NCBI RefSeq assembly: GCF_023016045.1
Contig: NZ_JALKAP010000008.1
Span: 116,797 to 180,796, forward strand
Source of the DNA: Marinobacter sp. S6332
GTDB lineage: Bacteria > Pseudomonadota > Gammaproteobacteria > Pseudomonadales > Oleiphilaceae
DNA length: 64,000 bases
Direction of reading: 5' to 3'
Below the pieces are notes generated by a model. That model searched no databases. It was not told where the DNA came from and saw nothing but the letters and a program-made list of their open reading frames with translations. Every line of letters starts with the position of its first letter. Within the stretch, counting starts at the first letter, position 1. The translations under genes and the position numbers were made by a program. Shown here piece by piece: positions 9,797 to 19,282 of this stretch.

Positions 9797-10981
9797 TTAG
9801 CTCAAAGCTTTCTGTAAACGCTCAATTGCCTTCTCCAGATTGTCCATGCTCGTCGCAAAACTCAAGCGCATGTGCCCAGCGCAACCGAATGCAGAACCCG
9901 GAACCAGTGCAACACCAGCTTCACTCAACAGCTTCTCTGCGAACTCTACGTCGTTGCTAACGCCAGAGGCGGAATCAATTGCGGCCTGAAAGCTTGGGAA
10001 TACGTAGAAGGTACCGTCGCCTTTTAGACACTCGACGCCTGGTAGCTTGTTTAGGGCCGCTACCAGCCAATCGTGGCGTTCTTTAAATGCCTTAACCATT
10101 TCACCCACACAGGCTTGATCGCCATCCAGTGCGGCCGTAGCAGCCGCCTGCGAGATAGAGCAAGGGTTTGAAGTGCTTTGGGACTGAACTTTCTTCATAG
10201 CCCCAATAATCTTAGCCGGGCCCGCGGCATAGCCGATGCGCCAACCAGTCATTGAGTAGGCTTTGGATACGCCGTTTAGCACGAAGGTGCGGTCGTATAA
10301 CTCGGGGCAGGCGTTGAGGATGTTGCAGAACGGCTGACCTGTCCAGAGGATAGGCTCGTACATATCATCCGTAGCGATCATGATGTTCGGGTGCTTCTTC
10401 AGCACCTCGCCAATCGCCTTCAGCTCTTCCATGGTATAAGCCATGCCGCTGGGGTTGGAAGGGCTGTTAATCACGAACAGACGAGTACGCTCAGTGATGG
10501 CGTTTTCCAACTGCTCCGGCGTAATTTTGAAGCGAGTGTCTGCGCCAGTTTCAATGATAACTGGCTTGCCTTCAGCAACCAGTACCATATCTGGGTAGGA
10601 TACCCAGTAAGGCGCGGGGATAATGGCTTCGTCCCCGGCATTCAGAGTGGCTAGTGCCAAGTTGAAAAAGCTTTGCTTGCCACCACTTGATACCAGTATC
10701 TGGTTGGCTTCGTATTCCAGACCGTTGTCCCGTTTGAACTTCGCAATAATCGCTTTCTTCAGGGCTGGCGTACCATCTACAGCAGTGTACTTGGTTTGGC
10801 CGTTACTAATGGCCTCAATGGCTGCCTGTTTGATGTGCTCGGGGGTATCAAAATCCGGCTCGCCTGCACCAAGGCCGATAATATCCTGACCTGCTGCGCG
10901 CAATTCGGCAGCTTTGTTGGTGACTGCGAGGGTGGGGGATGGCTTGATTGCCTGTACTCGGCTGGAAAGTTGAAGGTCCAA
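9797..10981 (-). CDS. aspC: Aspartate aminotransferase (class I, subgroup Ib)
   Basis: A 394-residue PLP aminotransferase that interconverts aspartate and 2-oxoglutarate with oxaloacetate and glutamate. Lys240 in the motif SKAYSMTGWR forms the Schiff base; NSPSNPSG and the late RLSFA arginine segment bind substrate and cofactor. It resembles the AspB/AatA subgroup rather than enteric AspC. The start is TTG: an AAGGAG Shine-Dalgarno lies seven bases upstream and the family N-terminus (LSSRVQAIKPSPT) follows at once. It is transcribed away from uvrB across a 213-base gap in which I see no clear SOS box. Confidence 0.93.
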   Translation of the reverse strand: MDLQLSSRVQAIKPSPTLAVTNKAAELRAAGQDIIGLGAGEPDFDTPEHIKQAAIEAISNGQTKYTAVDGTPALKKAIIAKFKRDNGLEYEANQILVSSGGKQSFFNLALATLNAGDEAIIPAPYWVSYPDMVLVAEGKPVIIETGADTRFKITPEQLENAITERTRLFVINSPSNPSGMAYTMEELKAIGEVLKKHPNIMIATDDMYEPILWTGQPFCNILNACPELYDRTFVLNGVSKAYSMTGWRIGYAAGPAKIIGAMKKVQSQSTSNPCSISQAAATAALDGDQACVGEMVKAFKERHDWLVAALNKLPGVECLKGDGTFYVFPSFQAAIDSASGVSNDVEFAEKLLSEAGVALVPGSAFGCAGHMRLSFATSMDNLEKAIERLQKALS

Positions 10982-11194
10982 ACTTGCGCTCCTTAAAGCT
11001 GCGTCTGATAGGTCCGTGACCGGCGGGGTGTCTGAATCCTTGCCTTATGGCGGCTGATTTTCGCCCAGCCGTCGATCACGTTGATGGTACCATGAAGCCA
11101 GCGTAACAATAAATTTCTCTCTGTAGCCACATCCTGTAAGGGTAGGATATGGCAAGGATTCATAGGTTGAGTGAGCGGAGGTTGTGTGCCGATT

Positions 11195-13255
11195 ATGGCC
11201 AGTAGCGATTCCAGCAAATTAGGCAAAGAAGGCGTTTTTAAGGTTGATTCGCCGTTTGAACCAGCCGGTGACCAACCAAAAGCGATTGCAGGGCTGGTGG
11301 ACGGTATTCATTCCGGCCTTGCGCATCAAACACTATTGGGGGTGACCGGATCGGGCAAGACATTCACCGTTGCTAAGGTTATCGAGTCAGTACAGCGGCC
11401 GACCATTGTGATGGCCCACAACAAAACGCTGGCTGCGCAGTTATACGGAGAGTTCCGCGAGTTTTTTCCGGATAACGCTGTGGAATACTTCGTGTCTTAC
11501 TACGATTACTATCAGCCGGAGGCTTATGTTCCCTCGTCTGATACCTTTATCGAAAAAGACGCCTCCATTAACGAACACATTGAGCAGATGCGGTTGTCTG
11601 CCACCAAAGCCCTGCTAGAGCGCCCGGATGCGATTATTGTTGCAACGGTATCGGCCATTTACGGTTTGGGTGATCCAAAGTCCTACCTAAAAATGATGCT
11701 GCACATGGACCGGGGCGACAAGATCGACCAGCGGCATATTCTGCGCCGGTTGGCTGAGTTGCAGTACACGCGTAACGACATTGAATTCCATCGCGCAAAT
11801 TACAGGGTGCGGGGGGATGTCATTGATGTGTTCCCCGCGGAATCAGAAAAAGAAGCGATTCGTATTGAACTGTTTGATGACGAGGTGGAAAACCTCAGTT
11901 ATTTCGACCCGCTTACGGGTGAGGTTTTGCGGCGTGTTCCTAGAGTCACAATTTACCCTAAATCGCACTATGTAACACCGCGCCAGACCGTTCTGGATGC
12001 AGTGGAGCGCATAAAGGTTGAGCTGGATGAACGCTTGCAGCAGTTGCGTGACAACAACCGTCTTGTAGAGGCCCAGCGCTTGGAAGAGCGTACCCGCTAC
12101 GATATGGAAATGATGAATGAGTTGGGTTATTGCAACGGTATAGAGAATTATTCACGCTACCTCTCGGGCCGCCCGCCCGGTGAAGCGCCGCCAACGCTTT
12201 TTGATTATCTGCCGCCGGACGCACTTCTGATTGTTGATGAATCCCACGTGACCATTCCGCAGATCGGTGCCATGTACAAAGGCGACCGTTCCCGGAAAGA
12301 AACCTTGGTGGAGTATGGGTTTCGCTTGCCGTCCGCACTGGACAACCGGCCCATGAGGTTTGATGAATGGGAGCGGATAGCGCCCCAGATGATCTTTGTC
12401 TCGGCCACGCCCGGCAATTACGAAGCAGAACATGCCGGGCAGGTAGTAGAGCAGGTTGTTAGGCCCACAGGCCTATTGGACCCGGTGATAGAAGTGCGCC
12501 CCGCGTCGACACAGGTTGACGATCTGCTCTCGGAAATCCATTCCCGAGTGAAGGTTAACGAGCGGGTTTTGGTAACCACGCTGACCAAGCGCATGGCAGA
12601 AGATCTGACAGACTTTCTGATGGAGCACGATGTACGCGTGCGCTACCTGCACTCGGATATAGACACGGTAGAACGGGTAGAAATCATCCGGGATCTGCGC
12701 CGGGGCGAGTTTGATGTGCTTGTGGGGATTAACCTGCTGCGTGAAGGTTTGGATATGCCCGAGGTGTCTCTAGTCACCATTCTGGATGCCGACAAAGAAG
12801 GTTTCCTGCGCTCCGAGCGGGCGCTAATCCAAACAATTGGTCGAGCTGCCCGTAACCTCAACGGTAAAGCCATTCTTTACGGCGACCGAATTACCGGCTC
12901 TATGCAGAGAGCTATTGATGAAACGGATCGCAGGCGCACCAAACAGGCTGAGCACAATGAAGCTCACGGCATAACGCCCACAGGGCTAAACAAGAGCATT
13001 GCAGATATTATGGAAGGCGCCGGAGGCGGCGGTCGCGGCCGACGCAAAGCCGAACGGCCTGGCGAGAAAGCGGCCGAAGAGGCGGAGCAGTATCGAACAA
13101 GGGTTGGCAGTCGCTCGCCGCAAGACCTGCTTAAAGAAGTGTCGCGGCTTGAAGATGAGATGTACAAAGCCGCAGCGGATCTCGATTTTGAGGCTGCGGC
13201 CCGTTTGCGGGATGAAATCGCGGGTCTTAAAGAAGCCGCTCTGCGAACCGGTTAA
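11195..13255 (+). CDS. uvrB: Excinuclease ABC subunit B
   Basis: A 686-residue UvrB of the nucleotide excision repair system. Walker A is GVTGSGKT at residues 49-56. The damage-probing beta-hairpin ([12 protein letters not shown]), the helicase motifs ([18 protein letters not shown]) and a C-terminal UVR domain ([22 protein letters not shown]) are all present. Start choice is open: the frame extends to a GTG at 11186, only 4 bases after a GGAGG, while the ATG at 11195 lies 13 bases after it. I chose the ATG. No LexA-type CTGT-N8-ACAG box was found upstream by eye, which is unusual only if SOS control is expected. Confidence 0.97.
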   Translation: MASSDSSKLGKEGVFKVDSPFEPAGDQPKAIAGLVDGIHSGLAHQTLLGVTGSGKTFTVAKVIESVQRPTIVMAHNKTLAAQLYGEFREFFPDNAVEYFVSYYDYYQPEAYVPSSDTFIEKDASINEHIEQMRLSATKALLERPDAIIVATVSAIYGLGDPKSYLKMMLHMDRGDKIDQRHILRRLAELQYTRNDIEFHRANYRVRGDVIDVFPAESEKEAIRIELFDDEVENLSYFDPLTGEVLRRVPRVTIYPKSHYVTPRQTVLDAVERIKVELDERLQQLRDNNRLVEAQRLEERTRYDMEMMNELGYCNGIENYSRYLSGRPPGEAPPTLFDYLPPDALLIVDESHVTIPQIGAMYKGDRSRKETLVEYGFRLPSALDNRPMRFDEWERIAPQMIFVSATPGNYEAEHAGQVVEQVVRPTGLLDPVIEVRPASTQVDDLLSEIHSRVKVNERVLVTTLTKRMAEDLTDFLMEHDVRVRYLHSDIDTVERVEIIRDLRRGEFDVLVGINLLREGLDMPEVSLVTILDADKEGFLRSERALIQTIGRAARNLNGKAILYGDRITGSMQRAIDETDRRRTKQAEHNEAHGITPTGLNKSIADIMEGAGGGGRGRRKAERPGEKAAEEAEQYRTRVGSRSPQDLLKEVSRLEDEMYKAAADLDFEAAARLRDEIAGLKEAALRTG

Positions 13256-13273
13256 TTTGTGCGTAACATGTTT

Positions 13274-14398
13274 TCAGCGCTTCGGGCCAACAATCACGGC
13301 GGCCTGAAGCGGTTGATTGCGGCCATATCGGGAAATTTGGCTAAACACGCGCTTATCCACTGGTAAATACTGTTTGTCTGCAACCGTCTCGCCGTCTTCT
13401 ACATCGATTTCGGGATCGTGCAGATACACAAACTGATCGTCTATTGCGCAAACGGTAACCCAGTGGGGAACACGGCTTCGGTTCAGTTGCCAAGTGCTAA
13501 TCAGAATCACCGGTATCTGGCCTGCTAGCAGAGCCTGCTCCATTGCGTCCAATGTTAGCGGGTCATGGTGTAGCTGGATATCTGTCTGGCCGATGTCGTG
13601 TAAAAAGCCCTCGTGCACTAGCTCCAGAACGCGCTTTTTGTCGTCGTTGCGCACAGTATCCCGAAACAAAGGACCTTCAGCGCTTATCCAAGCACTCGCG
13701 TTAAAGCCGCGCTTCCATGCCGAGAGAGCAAGGCCGTGGGGGCCGCAGCCGCCGTGGCCTGCCAACATGAAAATAGTCGTCGCCTCGCGCCAAATTCTTA
13801 GCTCTTCCAAAGTGGTGAGCTGTTGTTGCTCATCAAGCGCCGCCATGGCCATAATCAGTGCGGCCGGACCGCAAGAAAAATCGGTGGTCTGAGGGTAGTA
13901 GGGCACGGGTAGGAACTCCCGTGTCGGCTCGTAGAACAGGATGCGGCGTTCAAAGCGTAAGGCAGTGCCGTGGTCTTCGTAATAGTCACGGTAAGTGCCA
14001 AACTGGCGATAGCCCAAGCGTTTATAGAGTGCGATGGCGTCGCTGTTGTCTTCTCGAACTTCCAGCCGCATCAAAATACGATCGGCTTCTGTGGCCTCCC
14101 GTTCAGCGGTTTTTACCAGCTTTTCACCAATGCCGCGGCCACGTGCGGTCGGCAGTACCGCAATCGAATAGATTCTGGCCATTCGGGTTGCTGCGCTCAT
14201 AAGCACCAAGCAATAGCCTAATAGCTCACTTACCCCCTCATTTTTAGACTCGGCCACAATCAACCTGTCCCGTGGCATATCCAGAAAACGTCGAAAGCTT
14301 CGGCGAGACAGACGATCTTCTGTAAAACAGCGGTGCTCTAATTGTAAAAGTGCATTTAGGTCAGCGCTGGTGGCTTGTCGGAGTTGCAGGTCGGACAT
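13274..14398 (-). CDS. GNAT acetyltransferase fused to a C39-like cysteine peptidase
   Basis: A 374-residue two-domain protein. Residues 1 to about 150 form a RimI-like GNAT acetyltransferase with the acetyl-CoA loop RGRGIG (86-91). Residues 160-374 form a C39-type papain-like peptidase with Gln170, Cys176 (DFSCGPAAL), His312 (PHWVTV) and Asp328, so the catalytic set looks complete. The frame is open for 38 more codons, but the ATG at 14398 gives the family N-terminus (MSDLQLRQAT). It is divergent from an RLAN/RimK-like ATP-grasp ligase, and this pairing recurs in bacteria. Together they probably add and trim residues on a peptide or protein. The substrate is unknown. Confidence 0.85.
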   Translation of the reverse strand: MSDLQLRQATSADLNALLQLEHRCFTEDRLSRRSFRRFLDMPRDRLIVAESKNEGVSELLGYCLVLMSAATRMARIYSIAVLPTARGRGIGEKLVKTAEREATEADRILMRLEVREDNSDAIALYKRLGYRQFGTYRDYYEDHGTALRFERRILFYEPTREFLPVPYYPQTTDFSCGPAALIMAMAALDEQQQLTTLEELRIWREATTIFMLAGHGGCGPHGLALSAWKRGFNASAWISAEGPLFRDTVRNDDKKRVLELVHEGFLHDIGQTDIQLHHDPLTLDAMEQALLAGQIPVILISTWQLNRSRVPHWVTVCAIDDQFVYLHDPEIDVEDGETVADKQYLPVDKRVFSQISRYGRNQPLQAAVIVGPKR

Positions 14399-14600
14399 GT
14401 GTAAAGCGGCCTTAAAAATATAGGCATGGGGCATGCTGGTGGGCTTCCCGTATGCGGCTATTATGATAGAGAGTAAGGAATTGGAAAATACGCTTATTAT
14501 GAGTAAAAGCACTCATTATGAGTCGATTGTTCCAACGCCCGCAGCGGCGTATTGTGCTGCAAGTTTTGTAGGCAATTATCTCCGGGGAGGAGCGCCTTTA

Positions 14601-16100
14601 ATGTCTCGTTTGCTTATCGTTGTAGACCGCACCAAAGACTGGGCTCCGTATTACCCCAGTGAGGACGTACTAACGTTCGATCAGTACCTTCAATTTTCCG
14701 CATCACCGACCAGTCGTGTGCGTGTGATCAACCTATGCCAGAGCGCCAAATACCTCAGCCGTGGGTACTACTGTTCCCTGTTGGCCGAAGCCCGTGGACA
14801 TCATGTGGTGCCGTCCGTGATGACGCTGAACGACCTGAGCCGGAAAGGGCTATTTTCTCTTGAGTTGGAGGAGTTGAATGCCAGTGTAATCAACTGGTTG
14901 GAGGCTGCAGGCTCGGCTATTGATCCGGCCAGTGATGAGCGCAATGCTACACATGAAGTTCGCATTCGTACCTATTTTGGACAGACTGAGCATCCGGAGC
15001 TTAAGCCGGTGGCGCGGGCATTGTTTGAGCGGTTCCCGAGCCCAATTCTGGAAGTTGTATTCCGGCGCCGGAAAGCCTGGCAAATTGAATCCATGAAGCC
15101 CGCTGCACCCGCGGATTTGGACGAAGCCGAGCAAGATGTATTTGCGTCCGCTTTAGATCGCTTCAGCAGCATGGTGTGGCGCAAGCCCAGAACACGTCGC
15201 CGCTACCGCTATGACTTGGCGATTTTAGTTAACCCAGATGAAGAAATGCCTCCCAGCGATGCCGTGGCGCTAAAGCGGTTTGAAAAAGCCGGGCGCAAAC
15301 TGGGTATCAACGTGGAGCAGATTACGCGCCGGGACTACATGCGTTTGCCGGAGTACGACGGCCTGTTTATTCGTGAAACCACGGCCATAGACCATCACAC
15401 CTATCGCTTTGCCCGTAAAGCTGCGGCAGAAGGTTTGGTGGTGATAGACGATCCTGTATCCATCCTAAAATGTACAAATAAAGTTTTTCTGGCTGATTTG
15501 TTGAAAAACAACAAGATACCCACACCCAAAACACTAATTCTTTCGAAAGATCAGAAGGATGCAGTGGAGCAGGTGATTCAGGAACTGGGCTTTCCGGCGG
15601 TTATCAAAATACCAGACGGTGCCTTTTCCCGGGGTGTGACTAAGGCCGAAGATGAAGCATCTTTGCGGGCCGGATTAAAAGACCTGTTCCGGCAGTCGGC
15701 GCTGGTGTTGGCCCAAGAGTACTTGTACACCGATTACGACTGGCGTATCGGAGTATTGGGTGGTCGGGCTATCTATGCGTGTAAGTACATGATGGTTAAG
15801 GGCCATTGGCAGATCTACCAGCATGGCGAGTCAGAGAGCGAAAGCGGCGGGTTTGAAACCATGCCTACTTACGAAGTGCCCAAAAACGTAATACAGGCGG
15901 CATTGAATTCCACACGGCTGATTGGTAACGGGCTTTATGGTGTGGATATCAAACAGTCTGGCAACCGGGTTGCGGTAATAGAAGTGAACGACAACCCGAG
16001 CATTGATGCGGGTGTTGAAGACCGCTTTCTCGGAGGTGAACTCTACACACTGATCATGCAGGAGTTTCTGTCAAGAATGGAGGAAAACCGCAGGCGTTAG
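14601..16100 (+). CDS. RLAN-domain RimK-like ATP-grasp ligase
   Basis: A 499-residue protein. The N-terminal half matches the RLAN (RimK-like ATP-grasp N-terminal) domain, starting LLIVVDRTKDW and including the SRGYYCSLLAEARG segment. The C-terminal half is an ATP-grasp fold with the KIPDGAFSRGVTKA phosphate loop, a DWRIGVLGG strand and the metal-binding VIEVNDNPSI. RimK-type enzymes join amino acids, often glutamate, to a carboxylate. The start at 14601 follows GGGGAGGAG nine bases upstream; 56 upstream codons in frame are judged non-coding. The divergent neighbour is the GNAT/C39 fusion, its usual partner. Actual substrate unknown. Confidence 0.87.
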   Translation: MSRLLIVVDRTKDWAPYYPSEDVLTFDQYLQFSASPTSRVRVINLCQSAKYLSRGYYCSLLAEARGHHVVPSVMTLNDLSRKGLFSLELEELNASVINWLEAAGSAIDPASDERNATHEVRIRTYFGQTEHPELKPVARALFERFPSPILEVVFRRRKAWQIESMKPAAPADLDEAEQDVFASALDRFSSMVWRKPRTRRRYRYDLAILVNPDEEMPPSDAVALKRFEKAGRKLGINVEQITRRDYMRLPEYDGLFIRETTAIDHHTYRFARKAAAEGLVVIDDPVSILKCTNKVFLADLLKNNKIPTPKTLILSKDQKDAVEQVIQELGFPAVIKIPDGAFSRGVTKAEDEASLRAGLKDLFRQSALVLAQEYLYTDYDWRIGVLGGRAIYACKYMMVKGHWQIYQHGESESESGGFETMPTYEVPKNVIQAALNSTRLIGNGLYGVDIKQSGNRVAVIEVNDNPSIDAGVEDRFLGGELYTLIMQEFLSRMEENRRR

Positions 16101-16127
16101 TGGCCAGTCACATTGCGGGTAACCGGC

Positions 16128-17288
16128 TCAGGGGCCGGCTACCCAAATTCTCACGCTGCCAAACCAAGGGTAGTCCTCAAGTTGGTGCCGGGCGTTTTCC
16201 AGCGTGAACACACCTTCCGGGTCTGGCTCGTCGAGGAATATCTCCAGATGCAGTTTGTTTCTGAGGTAGTGAAGCCTCAAGCGGCTGCGCTGGGGAATTT
16301 CCCCCAAATGTTCCGAAATAATCTCTCCAACTTCCGCTCGCGAGGGCAGTTTCTCGGTTGTAGGATTCGGGTCCTCGTCGTTTTCCGCATCGATATGGAA
16401 GTTGATATCGAGAATGTTCTCGAGAGAATTACGCATGCCGGTGACCACCTGCATGCCGATTTGATGCCCTTCAGACACACTGATTTCCGGTCGCACCACA
16501 AGGTGGATGTCCAAAAGAATGTCTTGGCCCATGCGGCGGCTACGAAGCTCGTGTACGTTGAGAACACCATCGGTGCTGCGGGCTATGTCCTTCAGCATTT
16601 CTGTGTCTTCTGGAGACAAACCCGTATCTATCAGTTCCTGGACACTGTCCCAGGTGAACTTCCATCCGATGTGGATAATGATAAGTGCGATTGCCACGGC
16701 CGCAACTATATCCAGCCACACTACGCCAAGCATGGCGCCAATTGTTGAAACCAGAACCACCAATGAAGAAAACGCATCAGTGCGGCTGTGCCAAGCATTG
16801 GCAATAATCAGGTCTGAGCGTATGGCTTCGCCAACATGCCGGGTGTAGCGGTAAATCCATTCCTTCCCTAAAACAGATACGGCCGCAGCTACGAGCACGG
16901 GCCACTCAGGAAGGTTGTCGGCGGTACCATCTATTAGCCTGAGAGTGTTTTCCCAAGCCAGGGCAGCCCCTACTGCAATCAGAATGCTGCCGAGCACAAG
17001 GGTGCCAAAGGTCTCTATGCGTTGGTGACCATAAGGATGGCAGTCGTCCGGCTCCTGTCGGGAAAGTTTCATAACTCCGAGGACAACAAGGTCTGAGGCT
17101 ACATCAGTGAAAGAGTGAATGCCGTCGACCAGAAGGGCCTGAGAATGAAACAGCGCTCCTCCGATGACTTTGATGAATCCAAGAAAGGCATCAAGAATCA
17201 TCCCTATAACAGTAACCCGTGAGGCCGCTTGCATTTCCCCCGCTAGATTTTCCCGGTGACGTTGGGCCGGTGAGTCGGGCTGTTGCAT
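16128..17288 (-). CDS. Cation diffusion facilitator transporter
   Basis: A 386-residue CDF-family proton/metal antiporter of the inner membrane, with about six transmembrane helices and a C-terminal cytoplasmic dimerisation domain longer than usual. The metal site resembles YiiP/FieF: two aspartates in DGIHSFTDVASD on TM2, and His and Asp in HSRTDAFSS on TM5. That suggests Zn2+ or Fe2+ efflux. The start at 17288 (MQQPDSPAQRH) is set by TCTGGAG 6-7 bases upstream. The stop codon sits inside an imperfect hairpin (16117-16144) shared with the end of the convergent ligase gene. Metal specificity is inferred. Confidence 0.9.
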   Translation of the reverse strand: MQQPDSPAQRHRENLAGEMQAASRVTVIGMILDAFLGFIKVIGGALFHSQALLVDGIHSFTDVASDLVVLGVMKLSRQEPDDCHPYGHQRIETFGTLVLGSILIAVGAALAWENTLRLIDGTADNLPEWPVLVAAAVSVLGKEWIYRYTRHVGEAIRSDLIIANAWHSRTDAFSSLVVLVSTIGAMLGVVWLDIVAAVAIALIIIHIGWKFTWDSVQELIDTGLSPEDTEMLKDIARSTDGVLNVHELRSRRMGQDILLDIHLVVRPEISVSEGHQIGMQVVTGMRNSLENILDINFHIDAENDEDPNPTTEKLPSRAEVGEIISEHLGEIPQRSRLRLHYLRNKLHLEIFLDEPDPEGVFTLENARHQLEDYPWFGSVRIWVAGP

Positions 17289-17345
17289 TAAAAACTCCAG
17301 ATTTTTCCGCATGACTGCTTGTTTTATGCACATCATAGCAGTAAC

Positions 17346-17597
17346 GATCCTGAATGACAGTTTGTTCAGGATTCCTTCCGTTTAATGCAAAAATTAAATA
17401 ACTTATTGAAAATAAACAATAAATAAACTGATCAAAAAATGATCAATCTGTAGATTGGCGCAGATCACAAGGGATTGGCAAGGTTCCCCCGTAATTTTCA
17501 ACAGGGTTATCCACAGATTCCGTGGAAAAGCTCCTGAGAGCTAAATGATACAGATGTTTAGCTCTGTTATTTTATGTTACCTGGTCGCTGTGGAAAA
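17346..17597. promoter_or_regulatory. AT-rich, DnaA-box-containing intergenic region before pyrD
   Basis: The 352-base gap between the CDF and pyrD genes carries no gene. It has an AT-rich block (about 17385-17450), four GATC sites (17346, 17430, 17441, 17463), a direct repeat TGATCAA spaced 11 bases (17429 and 17440), a perfect DnaA box TTATCCACA (17507-17515) and, reversed, TTTTCCACA (17589-17597) plus a near match at 17521-17529. It resembles a DnaA-binding regulatory site. No dnaA, dnaN, rpmH or gyrB is nearby, so it is not assigned as oriC. Confidence 0.5.
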
Positions 17598-17610
17598 CTT
17601 CCGGTATACT
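17582..17610 (+). promoter_or_regulatory. Possible pyrD promoter
   Basis: TATACT at 17605-17610 is a good -10, with a weak -35 (TGGTCG, 17582-17587) at 17-base spacing. The reversed DnaA box at 17589-17597 would fall in the spacer, so DnaA could compete with RNA polymerase there. Tentative. Confidence 0.35.
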
Positions 17611-17640
17611 CGCGCTCACGATTTTTGGAGGAGTTTTCAG

Positions 17641-18660
17641 ATGTACGGCGTTATCCGCAATCTGCTTTTTCGGTTACCACCTGAACAGGCCCATGCCATT
17701 GCATTAAACGGTTTGGATTTAGCGCACCGCTTGCGCGTATTGGGTGCTTTTTCACCGAAAACAGATGCGTTACCGGTCAATGTGATGGGGCTGGATTTCC
17801 CCAATCCGGTGGGGCTCGCAGCAGGGCTCGATAAAAACGCAGATCATTTGGATGCTCTGGGCGCGCTAGGATTTGGGTTTATCGAAGTTGGAACCGTTAC
17901 GCCGCTTCCACAGCCAGGCAACCCCAAGCCACGTATGTTCCGGTTACCGGAGCATCAGGCCATCATTAACCGCATGGGTTTCAATAATGAAGGCCTGGGG
18001 CACATGCTGGAGCGGGTCGATAAGCGCAGCTATCGCGGTATTCTTGGCATCAATGTTGGCAAGAATAAAGATACGCCAAACGATGAGTCTGAATTGGATT
18101 ACCGCAAAGGCATTGCAGCGGTTTACGATCGTGCTGACTATATAACGGTGAATGTGTCTTCGCCGAACACACCGGGTTTGCGGGATCTGCAGTTTGGCGA
18201 CTCACTAAAGGGCCTTCTCTACGCCATCAAGGATGAACAACGTAAGTGTGAGGCGCATTTGGGTCGCTACGTGCCTGTTGCCGTTAAAATCGCGCCGGAC
18301 ATGGACGATGAGGGCATTCAGTTTGTTGCCTCTGCTTTAAAGGAGTCTGGAATAGATGGCGTTATAGCCACGAACACCACCATCAGCCGCGACGCGGTTG
18401 CTGGGCATGTCCATGCTGCTGAGGCTGGCGGGCTTAGCGGAGCTCCAGTTCGTGAGGCATCTCTGCGGGTGATCCAAGGGCTGTATGCAGAGCTTGGTGA
18501 TGACCTTCCAATCATTGGCGTGGGTGGCATTACCGATGGTGAGAGTGCGGCTGAAAAAATCCGCGCGGGTGCAAAGTTGGTTCAGCTCTATACCGGTTTT
18601 ATATATCGCGGGCCAACATTGATCGGCGAAGCGGTTGAGGCAATTCGAAAGAAAGGATAG
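17641..18660 (+). CDS. pyrD: Dihydroorotate dehydrogenase (quinone), class 2
   Basis: A 339-residue class 2 dihydroorotate dehydrogenase, which oxidises dihydroorotate to orotate and passes electrons to membrane quinone. The N-terminal amphipathic segment (LLFRLPPEQAHAIAL) is the membrane-contacting extension. GLAAGLDKNADHLD and NRMGFNNEG bind FMN, and the catalytic serine is in NVSSPNTPG (Ser173-Ser174 region). The frame runs further upstream, but the ATG at 17641 follows GGAGGAG and gives the family N-terminus. It is transcribed alone. Confidence 0.97.
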   Translation: MYGVIRNLLFRLPPEQAHAIALNGLDLAHRLRVLGAFSPKTDALPVNVMGLDFPNPVGLAAGLDKNADHLDALGALGFGFIEVGTVTPLPQPGNPKPRMFRLPEHQAIINRMGFNNEGLGHMLERVDKRSYRGILGINVGKNKDTPNDESELDYRKGIAAVYDRADYITVNVSSPNTPGLRDLQFGDSLKGLLYAIKDEQRKCEAHLGRYVPVAVKIAPDMDDEGIQFVASALKESGIDGVIATNTTISRDAVAGHVHAAEAGGLSGAPVREASLRVIQGLYAELGDDLPIIGVGGITDGESAAEKIRAGAKLVQLYTGFIYRGPTLIGEAVEAIRKKG

Positions 18661-18683
18661 TTTTGCAGGCGCAGAAACAAAGA

Positions 18684-18750
18684 AGGGCCCGCTAGGCGGG
18701 CCCTCACGGGGAGTTAACCCCGTTGCGCTCATCAGCGCATGAGACGGGGC
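18684..18750 (-). terminator. Tandem hairpins in the rmf 3' region, last one a likely terminator
   Basis: On the minus strand, downstream of rmf, four inverted repeats follow each other. They are an ACGGGGC/GCCCCGT-type stem, GCGCTGATGAGCGC, ACGGGG with CCCCGT (18706-18711 with 18718-18723), and AGGGCCCGC/GCGGGCCCT (18684-18704). After the last the minus strand reads TCTTTGTTTCT, a loose U-rich tract. The same hairpin would also end pyrD from the other side. Confidence 0.6.
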
Positions 18751-18835
18751 GGGAGGCCCCGTATTGGTTATTCTGAACACTGCGTCAAATTGTGTGACAA
18801 AAGATCAGATTAAGATGTCGGGGTTACAATAAACA

Positions 18836-19048
18836 TCACGCGGTGGTGACGTTTGCTAGTTTATGAATACCGGAGACGCCGGTCATGCCTTCCCATTGAT
18901 CTGTGCGGCCTTCACGCCAACCGCTTAACCATTCCTGGCGGACCTCCGCCTGCTCGAGTGGGCAGCTGTCTTTGGATTTACCGGATACACCGGCGAGGTA
19001 GCCCCGTTTGAATGCGCGAGCATACATATCTCTTTTCTGTCTTTTCAT
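18836..19048 (-). CDS. rmf: Ribosome modulation factor
   Basis: A 70-residue basic protein that matches RMF (KRDMYARAFKRGYLAGVSG, CPLEQAEVRQEWLSGWREGR). In stationary phase RMF binds 70S ribosomes and drives formation of inactive 100S dimers. The start at 19048 (MKRQKRD) follows AGGA and gives the standard length; an in-frame extension upstream is not conserved-looking. The unusually structured 3' region is described separately. It is divergent from rlmKL. Confidence 0.95.
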   Translation of the reverse strand: MKRQKRDMYARAFKRGYLAGVSGKSKDSCPLEQAEVRQEWLSGWREGRTDQWEGMTGVSGIHKLANVTTA

Positions 19049-19282
19049 GCCGTTCCTCACTAATGGATTAACAGAACAAGCGTGTACACTTCTGCAGTGG
19101 CTTTGGCATGTGGAATCCACTCCGGGACAACCCACTATTGCCAGCTCTAGCCAGAGCAGTCAGGATCCTGTTAACGAAAGGGAGTTACCCTTTCCGAACG
19201 ACGCGTCACCTACAAGGTAAACTCAACCTTGAGTAGAAGTACACAATCGTTTTGGTCTATGTAATGCATTTTATAGGCCTGA

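Noticed and set aside
10982..11194. LexA/SOS box in front of uvrB
   Set aside because: No CTGT-N8-ACAG-like palindrome was found; only single half-sites.
16113..16748. A 211-codon plus-strand frame opposite the CDF transporter
   Set aside because: It has no recognisable protein or start site, while the transporter on the other strand is clearly real.
17341..17640. Chromosomal origin of replication
   Set aside because: Only two good DnaA boxes, and none of the genes that flank oriC in related bacteria (dnaA, dnaN, gyrB, rpmH) is present.
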